Source: Chloroflexota bacterium (GTDB taxonomy: Bacteria > Chloroflexota > Anaerolineae > Anaerolineales > Anaerolineaceae). From it: a stretch of 33,643 nucleotides of DNA. The position numbers were made by a program, and so were the translations under genes. The DNA is taken from contig JAJFTV010000184.1 in the NCBI GenBank assembly GCA_021372725.1, positions 1-33,643 of the forward strand, read 5' to 3'. Below the pieces are notes generated by a model. It saw only the letters and a program-made list of their open reading frames with translations. It had not been told where the DNA came from and ran no database searches. Below are positions 22,970-30,297 of this stretch, one piece after another (positions within the stretch are counted from its first letter, which is position 1; each line of letters begins with the position of its first letter).

Positions 22970-22995
22970 GTCATAACAGTAGAAGTGTCATAACA
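22970..22995 (+). repeat. Direct repeat GTCATAACA upstream of the GXGXG gene
   Basis: GTCATAACA occurs at 22970-22978 and 22987-22995, a 17-bp period, ending 1 nt before the AGGAG ribosome binding site. The core TGTCATAA is also at 16341-16348 in the region ahead of nuoE. It could be a second binding site for the cluster's regulator or an mRNA feature controlling translation. Confidence 0.4.
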
Positions 22996-23008
22996 CAGGA
23001 GATGTTAG

Positions 23009-23659
23009 ATGAAGACAAAAAATGTGAAATCCAAAATGCTCCATGAAGTAAATAATTACCTGCGATCTGAAATTAACGGCACCCCGCTAACATTGACCAA
23101 TACCAGCCACCTCCATGGGCTTGCAGCCGGCTTGAAGCATGGTGAAGTAATTATTGTAGGAAATGCCGGTGACTATTTGGGCGTTCTCAATAATGGGGCA
23201 ACCATTCGCGTAACTCAGGATTCAGGCAATTATCTTGCAGATAACATGACCGATGGAACAGTAATCGTTGAGGGAAACGCAGGTTTTGGTGCAGCCCAAT
23301 ACTGTTATGGGGGGACGGTCATCATACACGGTAACGCCGGTGACTTCACGGCAACGATGAATAAGGGGGCAGTCATTATTGTATTTGGCAATGTAGGCAG
23401 CGAGGTTGGTACCTATATGCTCAAGGGCGACTTGATTGTGGTGGGAAATGCCGGTGAAAATTTCGCCAATTACCTGATTCGCGGATCCGTCTACCTTGGC
23501 GGTGAATATAGCTCTTTAGGCAATAACACAAAGGTAGTTCCAAAGACCGGGGAAGATATTGCCAGGCTTCAGACTTTTTTTGAAAAATATGGCATACAAG
23601 CCGATCCCGCCAATTTTATAAAGATTGTAGCTGCCTCGGAAAAACCTTTTTATCACTAG
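23009..23659 (+). CDS. Glutamate synthase GXGXG-domain subunit (split GltB, C-terminal domain; MgsB-like)
   Basis: A 216-residue right-handed beta-helix protein. It contains at least five repeats of the GxVIVxGNAG type (for example EVIIVGNAGDYLG, TVIVEGNAGFG, TVIIHGNAGDF, DLIVVGNAGENF), the pattern of the glutamate synthase alpha-subunit C-terminal domain. As a stand-alone gene it corresponds to GltB3 of archaeal-type split glutamate synthases and to MgsB of N-methylglutamate synthase; the tungsten/molybdenum formylmethanofuran dehydrogenase subunit C has the same fold but a different context. It has no catalytic residues of its own and normally packs against the FMN domain, encoded 107 nt downstream. 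AGGAG precedes the ATG. The region between the two genes contains a pair of small hairpins. Confidence 0.9.
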   Translation: MKTKNVKSKMLHEVNNYLRSEINGTPLTLTNTSHLHGLAAGLKHGEVIIVGNAGDYLGVLNNGATIRVTQDSGNYLADNMTDGTVIVEGNAGFGAAQYCYGGTVIIHGNAGDFTATMNKGAVIIVFGNVGSEVGTYMLKGDLIVVGNAGENFANYLIRGSVYLGGEYSSLGNNTKVVPKTGEDIARLQTFFEKYGIQADPANFIKIVAASEKPFYH

Positions 23660-23684
23660 CCAATCTGGCTAAGCCGATCCGGCT
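23657..23684 (+). repeat. Two adjacent perfect hairpins with ATC loops
   Basis: TAGCCA-ATC-TGGCTA (23657-23671) begins at the TAG stop of the GXGXG gene and is followed directly by AGCCG-ATC-CGGCT (23672-23684). Both stems are perfect with the same 3-nt loop. There is no T-run, so mRNA stabilisation or processing between cistrons is more likely than termination. Confidence 0.5.
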
Positions 23685-23766
23685 CGGCAATCCGGGCATC
23701 CAGGATCCACAAAGAACGATCGGCGTCAGGGAGTATTTGATTAATCAATGAAATCAGGAGGATAAC

Positions 23767-25341
23767 ATGCCTATCGTGGGAGCCTTTTGTGTAAGCATAA
23801 ACCGAGAGATTTGCCTTAATTCACAGATGGCAGGCAAGTGTGCTACCTGCGCTGAGGTTTGTCCACATGGTGTTTACGCCCTCGACCTGGTAACAGGTGA
23901 GATGAATGTCCAAAATTTCAACGCTTGCATTGGCTGCCGAATTTGCGCTGAATTCTGCCCAACCAATGCCATTCGCATCAACCCCGCAGAACCGGAATAT
24001 TTCACTCGCTATCCCTGGACTTTCTCAACTGTCGAGGAGGTCCATTACAAGGCTCAAACTGGAGAGTACCTGCTGCGCGGGTTTGGGACTTCCGGGCAAA
24101 CCCCAAACTTTGATATGATCACAGTCGTCCCCAGCCAGATTGCCAGTGCTTCACCGCGTGATAAATATCGCGAGGAATGTGATATGGAAGTGGTAATCGG
24201 CGAAGATTCCTGTGAAAAACCAATTGTACTCAAGCAACCTTTCCTCTGGCCAGCCATGTCCTTTGGCGCGCTGAGTAAAGAAGCCAAAATGGCTTTGGCA
24301 ATCAGTGCTGCTCAAACCGGCATCGCCACCAACACCGGAGAAGGTGGCTTGGTGCCTGAAGAAGTTTGGTTGTCACATGGTTATGCCGACCAGAAGATGA
24401 CGAAACGCACCTGGGAGCCTGGCGGTTATTTGGTGATCCAGTGGTCCACCGGACGATGGGGGGTTTCTGCCGATTATCTAAACGCCGGCGATGCCGTTGA
24501 AGTAAAGATCGGCCAGGGTGCAAAACCCGGCATGGGTGGTCACCTGCTGGGCGCAAAAGTGACCGAAGAAGTCTCGCGTGTACGCGGGATTCCGGTCGGA
24601 TCAGACGCCCTCAGCCCGTGCCGATATTATGACGTTCAAACCCTGGATGACATCAAGCACATGGTCGGTTTCCTGCGGGATGTCACCAATAACCAGCGTC
24701 CAATCCTGTTTAAATTGGGACCTTCCCGCCCCTATGCCGATGTGGCTGCCTGCATCGAGGCTGGAGCGGACGCAATCAGTCTGGATGGTATGGTTGGTGG
24801 TACCGGCTGCTCGCCAGACGTTGTCACCCAAGGAACCGGGATTCCGACCATTGCCTGTATTCCACCGGCAGTTCAGGCGCTCAAGGATTACAACGTCCAC
24901 CATAAGGTGAAACTAATCATGCTGGGCGGCATTCGAAATGGCCTGGATGCCTTCAAAGCGCTGGCTCTTGGTGCCGATGCGGTTGGGTTTGGGTCGGCTG
25001 CTGAAGTTGCTCTGGGCTGTCGGGTCTGTTATGCCTGCCACAAAGGTAACTGTCCCTATGGCATCACCAGCCAAAAGCAGGAATTCCGCAACCGGCTGGA
25101 TCCCGTTGAAGGAGGTAAACGCCTGACAAACTTCATCCATGCTTGCAGTGAAGAAGTCAAGATTCTCACCATGCTCTCAGGTCACGTCAGCACCAAAGAC
25201 TTGTCACCCGAAGACTTGCGCGCGATGGATCTCAACACCGCAGCATTGACCGGTCTGAAGTTGGCTGGGTATGATCGCCCGCTTCCTTTCTGGGAAGATG
25301 GTTTATCAGCCGCCAGGAATGGGGGGAATGGGCATAAATAG
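23767..25341 (+). CDS. Glutamate synthase FMN-domain subunit with N-terminal ferredoxin (archaeal-type GltB; MgsC-like)
   Basis: A 524-residue enzyme. The N-terminal ferredoxin segment carries Cys25, 28, 32 and Cys54, 57, 60, 64. The FMN TIM barrel (about 140-480) shows GQGAKPGMGGHLLGAKVTEE, RGIPVGSDALSP, ISLDGMVGGTGCSP and LIMLGGIRNGLDAFKALALGADAVGFG. The [3Fe-4S] ligands fit the glutamate synthase spacing exactly (Cys418-x5-Cys424-x4-Cys429). This domain reduces the imine formed from 2-oxoglutarate and ammonia. No glutamine amidotransferase domain or gene is present nearby, so ammonia must be free or supplied by another protein, or the real substrate is different (methylamine in MgsC). Compared with GltS, QGAKPGEGG has Met for Glu and the next Pro is Leu. 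AGGAGG precedes the ATG. Confidence 0.9.
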   Translation: MPIVGAFCVSINREICLNSQMAGKCATCAEVCPHGVYALDLVTGEMNVQNFNACIGCRICAEFCPTNAIRINPAEPEYFTRYPWTFSTVEEVHYKAQTGEYLLRGFGTSGQTPNFDMITVVPSQIASASPRDKYREECDMEVVIGEDSCEKPIVLKQPFLWPAMSFGALSKEAKMALAISAAQTGIATNTGEGGLVPEEVWLSHGYADQKMTKRTWEPGGYLVIQWSTGRWGVSADYLNAGDAVEVKIGQGAKPGMGGHLLGAKVTEEVSRVRGIPVGSDALSPCRYYDVQTLDDIKHMVGFLRDVTNNQRPILFKLGPSRPYADVAACIEAGADAISLDGMVGGTGCSPDVVTQGTGIPTIACIPPAVQALKDYNVHHKVKLIMLGGIRNGLDAFKALALGADAVGFGSAAEVALGCRVCYACHKGNCPYGITSQKQEFRNRLDPVEGGKRLTNFIHACSEEVKILTMLSGHVSTKDLSPEDLRAMDLNTAALTGLKLAGYDRPLPFWEDGLSAARNGGNGHK

Positions 25342-25361
25342 ATCTCAATTGGATGAACCTT

Positions 25362-25389
25362 CTCTTTTGAATGAAAACGTTCAAAAGAG
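25362..25389 (+). promoter_or_regulatory. 10-bp perfect inverted repeat between the synthase and the PPDK-like gene
   Basis: CTCTTTTGAA (25362-25371) and TTCAAAAGAG (25380-25389) are perfect complements around 8 nt. No T-run follows, which argues against an intrinsic terminator. It ends 27 nt before the ATG of the next gene and could be an operator or an mRNA hairpin that separates expression of the last gene. Confidence 0.5.
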
Positions 25390-25416
25390 CTCATTTGACT
25401 GAAATCGCAGGACCCG

Positions 25417-27966
25417 ATGGTTGACAATCATTTGGAAAAATCTCTGGCTGATTCCCTGGTCTTTTCAGCAATAACCGATTGCGCAGACCAGAGTTATTCA
25501 GGTAACACCACCCAGGTTTTGGAAATGCTCCGGCAAGGGCGTTGTGATATTTGCCGGGTATTTACTGACCACCTTATTTACCATATCGGCTTGTACTTGA
25601 GCCAGGTGGATAAGAACTTGAAAGCCGTGATCAAGTATGAGCCGGAACCTGCCTTGCTCAATCCTGTGGCAGCCAGCCAAAAGCTGACATCCAGACAAAC
25701 CGGGATTAACATCATTGCGTGGGTGGATCGCAAGAGTGCTGCACTCACCTCGTTGAACGCCACCCTGGAATCAACCTTGTCTGAATCGCGCAAGAAGCTG
25801 GGTTGTCCAAATGCACAGCCGGCCTGCTTTAACCTGGATATGCAGATGGTCGATGACAGCGAAGTATTGGAAGGGCGCGGATATGGCATGGTGGTCAGCC
25901 AACCTTTTCTTCGTTCCATACAGGTATGGAAGCGGCCAGACTTGGCTAAAAACTCGGAGATTGGAACCACTGAGGCTGGCATATACAACTCACCAACTTC
26001 TCTGGGGTTGGAGTTAACCCCCGAAACTGTCCTTCTTGAACAGGCTTTCGCAATCGAAAAAATTCCGCTCACTGGGCGCCAGAAACTTGAACCTCAGCTT
26101 AGGGAATTGAAAGTAACATTAATCCGTCGTCTGATCAGCGATCAATTGGCTTACATCAATGTCGCCAAGGAATGGTTAACCATTAGTGATCTCGATGATG
26201 TATATCACCATCGGATCAGCAATGGCAAGATCGGAGGAAAAGCTGCCGGATTGGTTCTTGCTAATCGAATCTTGTATGAAGTCGCTGATGAAACGCTGCG
26301 AGAATCCATCAGCATACCAAAATCATATTTCCTGGGCTCTGACTTGATTTATATCTTCATGGCAATGAACGGGTTAATGCACTGGAATAACCAGAAGTAC
26401 AAACCGGAGGATAAAATCTATAGCGAATACCCGCTTATCTGCGAGCAATTCGCCATCGGCCACTTTCCGCCAGAAATTGTTCAACGTTTGAGTGAAATTT
26501 TGGCTGAAATGCACAATAAACCACTCATTGTCCGTTCATCCAGCCAGCTTGAAGACAGCTATGGTACCTCCTTCGCTGGTAAATATCAGAGCTTTTTTTG
26601 CCCAAACCAGGGTACTCCAGAGGAAAACCTTCAAGCGTTGACCAAAGCCATAGCCAAAACCTACGCCAGTACACTAAACCCGGATGCTTTACTCTACCGG
26701 CGTACAAAAGGCTTGCAGGATTATGACGAACGTATGGCAGTGATCCTTCAAGAGGTTCAAGGGCAACAGTTCGGCCGTTATTTCTTTCCTTTTGGGGCCG
26801 GGGTTTCATTCAGCCACAACCTGTTCCGTTGGGCACCACAGATCCGTCGTGAGGACGGTTTCGCCCGCCTGGTTTGGGGGTTGGGAACGCATGCTGTCGA
26901 GCGTGGCGGAAATGACTACCCGCGTATGATCGCCCTCAGCCACCCAACATTACAGCCGGATGATGATCCACAGGCAATCAGCTATTATTCGCAGAAATTT
27001 GTGGATTTGATTGACCTGGAAGAAAATTCTTTCAAAACATTGCCCGTCAAAGAACTGCTCACCTCAAATTATCCTGCGTTGAGGTACCTGGTACAGATCG
27101 AAAACGAGGGGTATTATTCAACCCCGCGCTCCTGGATTTTTGATGATGAACTTTCCCGCGCTGCAATTACCTTTGACGAATTGCTTCGTAGAACCCCTTT
27201 CGCTAAAAACTTATCGCGTACCCTTAAAATCCTCGAAGAACACTACCGCGTCCCAGTGGATGTTGAATTCACCATTAAAATCTCCGATCCCGCATCAGTG
27301 AAATGCCCGGTTCAAATTACCCTGCTGCAATGCCGGCCTCAAAGTCAACTGATGCTGGTTTTGCCTGATGTTGTTCCCAGGAATCTGAAGCCGGAAGATA
27401 TCATTTTCGAAACCCATTTTATGGTCCCTCAAGGCTACCTGTCGAATATCCAATATGCAATCTATATCGACCCGGAAAAATATTTTGCATTACCCACTGA
27501 AGCCGAACGGAAAGAGTTGACCAGGATCCTTTCACAGCTTAATAATCTGCTGGGGGCCAAAACCTTTATCTGTGTAGGTCCAGGGCGCTGGGGAACGACC
27601 AATCATGACCTGGGAGTTTTTGTCAATTACTCCGATATTTTCAACGCCGGTGCATTGGTTGAATTATCGGGTATAGCGAGTGGCTCTTCAATTGAATCGT
27701 CTTTTGGCACGCACTTCTTCCAGGATCTAATGGAAGCTCAAATTTACCCGTTATCCATCCAGATAAACGAAGAACGTACGATTTTTAATCATGCCTTTTT
27801 TGAGAAATCACCCAATTGCCTGTCAAGATTTGTGAAAACAAAAGAGAAGATCACTGATGTGATTCGTCTTGTGGAGGTTGAATCTTATCGCCCAAATTAC
27901 CACATGGAAATCTACCTCGATGGTGATAAGAGTAATGCCATCGCTTATCTGGTTCCAAATTCATAG
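25417..27966 (+). CDS. Pyruvate phosphate dikinase N-terminal (PEP/pyruvate-binding, ATP-grasp) domain protein of unusual architecture
   Basis: An 849-residue protein. The first 250 residues match nothing I know. A PPDK_N-type ATP-grasp domain runs from about 255 to 645: GKIGGKAAGL (270-279), PLIVRSSSQLED (369-380) with SFAGKYQSFF, and the closing VEFTI...LLQCRPQ (616-642). The last 200 residues, with GPGRWGTTNHDLGV (721-734), are not the expected continuation. The phospho-histidine domain (a GGxTSH-like motif) and the PEP-binding barrel of PEP synthase or PPDK are absent, so it cannot carry out the complete dikinase reaction alone. It may phosphorylate another partner, as rifampin phosphotransferase-type relatives do, or act as an ATP-driven activator. 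The spacing of 75 nt and an inverted repeat separate it from the gltB-like gene, on the same strand. Confidence 0.8.
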   Translation: MVDNHLEKSLADSLVFSAITDCADQSYSGNTTQVLEMLRQGRCDICRVFTDHLIYHIGLYLSQVDKNLKAVIKYEPEPALLNPVAASQKLTSRQTGINIIAWVDRKSAALTSLNATLESTLSESRKKLGCPNAQPACFNLDMQMVDDSEVLEGRGYGMVVSQPFLRSIQVWKRPDLAKNSEIGTTEAGIYNSPTSLGLELTPETVLLEQAFAIEKIPLTGRQKLEPQLRELKVTLIRRLISDQLAYINVAKEWLTISDLDDVYHHRISNGKIGGKAAGLVLANRILYEVADETLRESISIPKSYFLGSDLIYIFMAMNGLMHWNNQKYKPEDKIYSEYPLICEQFAIGHFPPEIVQRLSEILAEMHNKPLIVRSSSQLEDSYGTSFAGKYQSFFCPNQGTPEENLQALTKAIAKTYASTLNPDALLYRRTKGLQDYDERMAVILQEVQGQQFGRYFFPFGAGVSFSHNLFRWAPQIRREDGFARLVWGLGTHAVERGGNDYPRMIALSHPTLQPDDDPQAISYYSQKFVDLIDLEENSFKTLPVKELLTSNYPALRYLVQIENEGYYSTPRSWIFDDELSRAAITFDELLRRTPFAKNLSRTLKILEEHYRVPVDVEFTIKISDPASVKCPVQITLLQCRPQSQLMLVLPDVVPRNLKPEDIIFETHFMVPQGYLSNIQYAIYIDPEKYFALPTEAERKELTRILSQLNNLLGAKTFICVGPGRWGTTNHDLGVFVNYSDIFNAGALVELSGIASGSSIESSFGTHFFQDLMEAQIYPLSIQINEERTIFNHAFFEKSPNCLSRFVKTKEKITDVIRLVEVESYRPNYHMEIYLDGDKSNAIAYLVPNS

Positions 27967-28062
27967 CAACACAAAATTAAAGTGCCTCTCGAAGGAAAAT
28001 AGAACTTCATCAGCACACGGCTACACTACACTGCTCCGGGTCTGTGTGACAAAAAAACTATC

Positions 28063-28088
28063 TGCTTTACAAGCAATTTGTATTTTTT
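28063..28088 (+). terminator. Weak terminator candidate after the PPDK-like gene
   Basis: A small hairpin TGCTT-TAC-AAGCA (28063-28075) is followed by a T-rich stretch with six T at 28083-28088. The stem has only 5 bp and the T-run is 7 nt away. It is the only candidate in the 174-nt gap between the two convergent genes. Confidence 0.25.
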
Positions 28089-28140
28089 CCATGTTACTGC
28101 ACATTTTCCATACTAAATCGAAAAACGAACCAGCATGATG

Positions 28141-29268
28141 CTAAATGCTTCCAACCACCTGTAACTCCCGATTGAAAGTAGTTATACTCTCGCAGCCGTC
28201 CCTGGTTACAACGACATCATCTTCGATCCGAATACCGCCCCAACCCTCCAGATAAGCACCTGGTTCAATCGTGAATACCATGCCCTCTTCCAGGCGCATC
28301 TCGTTTCCTTCCACAATTCCTGGCTCTTCATGAACATCAAGTCCCAGCCCATGACCGGTACGGTGGATAAAATGAGGACCCAATCTGGCATCTGTCAAAA
28401 CTTGGCGCGCTGCACGATCAACTTCCTGGCAGGCAACGCCTGGACGCACTGCCGCACGCCCGGCTTCATTGGCTGCTTTTACTGCTGAATATACCACCCG
28501 CATTTTTTCGTCTGGCGGGTCGCCAACAAAAAAGGTACGCGTAATATCGGCGTAATAACCGCCCGCGGTAGTGACAAAATCGAATAGTAGAATATCCCCC
28601 TGCACCACCCGTCGTTCACCAGAACGGCCATGCGGTGAAGCAGAGTTGGCTCCACTCAAAACCAAAGGCTCAACAGGTGTTACCTCGCCTCCCCGGTTCA
28701 GGATGGCGCCGGTAAGACGGTTGCATATCTGGCGTTCAGTTTCCGCACCTGGCAAAAAAGTTGAAAGTACCTCCGCTAATGCAGATTCACAGATCTGCAC
28801 TGCTTTTCGATGGCAGGCAATTTCAGCAGCATCCTTGTGCAAACGCAAGTGACTGATAACAGGTTCCCCTCTCACAACCCGGACGCCTGGTAAAAACCGC
28901 CCAACCAATTCACGCTCCATCACCCGCATCCTCAAATATTCGACCCCCAAAGTTTCAACCCCTTTGAGCATGGATGCCGCCTGGCGCATGGCATCTTCCG
29001 GGCCCGTCTTGTCAGACCAGGGTAACAAGTGCGCCGGCATGGGGGATTCATGCCGCCAGTTGGCAGCTTCCAATTCAGGGATGACAAGAACCGGTTCCTG
29101 TGCTTCATCGGCCTGGACGAACATGATAAAAGCCCGTTCAAAAAGCGAAAAGTCAAGCCCGGTCAGATACCGCATGTTGAAACCGGGTATCAGCGCCAGA
29201 CAATCCATCTTTTGGGCTTTGAGTTGCTCACGCACTTGTTCAAGTCTGTTACTTTGCATCGGGTTCAT
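28141..29268 (-). CDS. M24-family metallopeptidase (Xaa-Pro dipeptidase/aminopeptidase-like)
   Basis: A 375-residue pita-bread-fold enzyme with a creatinase-type N-terminal domain (1-145) and an M24 catalytic domain. All five metal ligands are present: Asp230, Asp241, His306, Glu335 and Glu349, as is the HRTGHGLGLDVHE signature. It should be an active dinuclear-metal hydrolase. M24 includes proline dipeptidases, but also creatinase and ectoine hydrolase, which act on non-peptide amides. The start at 29268 (ATG) is preferred over TTG 29286; the ribosome binding site is weak. It lies 46 nt downstream of the ABC permease on the same strand, so it is probably co-transcribed with the ribose-type importer. 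This suggests that it may act on the imported compound, which would be unusual for a sugar transporter. Confidence 0.88.
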   Translation of the reverse strand: MNPMQSNRLEQVREQLKAQKMDCLALIPGFNMRYLTGLDFSLFERAFIMFVQADEAQEPVLVIPELEAANWRHESPMPAHLLPWSDKTGPEDAMRQAASMLKGVETLGVEYLRMRVMERELVGRFLPGVRVVRGEPVISHLRLHKDAAEIACHRKAVQICESALAEVLSTFLPGAETERQICNRLTGAILNRGGEVTPVEPLVLSGANSASPHGRSGERRVVQGDILLFDFVTTAGGYYADITRTFFVGDPPDEKMRVVYSAVKAANEAGRAAVRPGVACQEVDRAARQVLTDARLGPHFIHRTGHGLGLDVHEEPGIVEGNEMRLEEGMVFTIEPGAYLEGWGGIRIEDDVVVTRDGCESITTFNRELQVVGSI

Positions 29269-29313
29269 GGTTTGTCTCGTTAACAAAGATTTGTCTTTAG
29301 CGCCGTCTTTGGT

Positions 29314-30297
29314 TTAAGGTCTGCGCTGCCGAACAGCATCCATGGCAACAGCAACCAAGATAACAGCGCCCTCAACGACCAGTTGGTAAAATGTCGGGAC
29401 GTTATTGATATTCATGCCATTTGAAATAATTTGAAGCAGTAAAACGCCAACCAGGGTACGCCAGACCGCGCCCTCCCCTCCATTAATGCTGGTGCCGCCG
29501 ATGACGACCGCAGCAATGGCACTCATCGTGAGAGGATCTCCAACACTTGCCTGTCCGGTAGAGATACGGGAGGCAGCAATCACGCCTGCAATGCCTGCAC
29601 TCAGGCCGCTGATCGTAAAGGTTAATGTTCGAACAAGGTCTGTCCTTACCCCTGATAAACGTGCCGCCTCTTCATTCCCGCCAATCGCAAACACGTAACG
29701 GCCAAAAGCAGTCTTGGATAGAAGAAACCAGATCAGGATTGCAAACCCAAAAAAGAAATAAATTGGGATTTTTGCATCCAGTAAGTATCCGCGACCGAGC
29801 GCAGCAAATCTTTCGTCATTAACCTGTATAAGCAGCCCCTCAGTCAATACGTAAGCCACACCACGAATGATCTGGCTTGTGGCAAGTGTGGCAACGAAGG
29901 AATTGACATGAAGCTTTGTAATGACCAAACCATTGGCATATCCCAGGACAAGGCCCAGAAGTATACCCGTAACCAGGCCAAGGATCGGGTGACCAGCCCT
30001 GGCAATCACAGCGGCCAAAGATCCCGACGCTGCATAAACCGCTCCCAGAGAAAGGTCAAAGCCACCGCCAATAATGGGCACCGTAACCCCCATGGCAAGC
30101 AAGCCAACCTGGGATGCCTGGTCAAGAATATTGAGCACATTCCGTTTGGAGGCGAAAGCGCTCGAAGAGGAGCTCAAAATTATAAAAAGTATGACAAAGA
30201 CGATAATAATCCCATATTGGCGCAGGGTACCGAAATTAAACCGAAATTGTTTAAGACGCTTATGTTCAGGCGGGGTCGGGTTCGTGTTGTCTGTCAT
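29314..30297 (-). CDS. Ribose/simple-sugar-type ABC transporter permease (RbsC family)
   Basis: A 327-residue BPD_transp_2 permease with about eight to ten membrane helices after a polar N-terminus. Landmarks are ILDQASQVGLLAMGVTVPIIGGGFDLSLGAVYA, the FATLATSQIIRGVAY-like segment (here SFVATLATSQII), FAIGGNEEAARLSGVRT (the cytoplasmic coupling region) and the end VEGAVILVAVAMDAVRQRR. ATG 30297 is taken because GGAG stands 8 nt upstream; the longer frame to 30336 has no ribosome binding site. It overlaps the ATPase gene by 32 nt, indicating coupled translation. It forms the membrane channel with the ATPase at 30266-31861 and takes substrate from the binding protein at 31855-32934. The sugar or other ligand is unknown. 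Confidence 0.93.
   Translation of the reverse strand: MTDNTNPTPPEHKRLKQFRFNFGTLRQYGIIIVFVILFIILSSSSSAFASKRNVLNILDQASQVGLLAMGVTVPIIGGGFDLSLGAVYAASGSLAAVIARAGHPILGLVTGILLGLVLGYANGLVITKLHVNSFVATLATSQIIRGVAYVLTEGLLIQVNDERFAALGRGYLLDAKIPIYFFFGFAILIWFLLSKTAFGRYVFAIGGNEEAARLSGVRTDLVRTLTFTISGLSAGIAGVIAASRISTGQASVGDPLTMSAIAAVVIGGTSINGGEGAVWRTLVGVLLLQIISNGMNINNVPTFYQLVVEGAVILVAVAMDAVRQRRP

Noticed and set aside
16541..25341. Reading the plus-strand cluster as part of respiratory complex I or as a heterodisulfide reductase
   Set aside because: There are no membrane subunits (NuoA/H/J-N), no NuoBCDI and no HdrB/HdrC genes.
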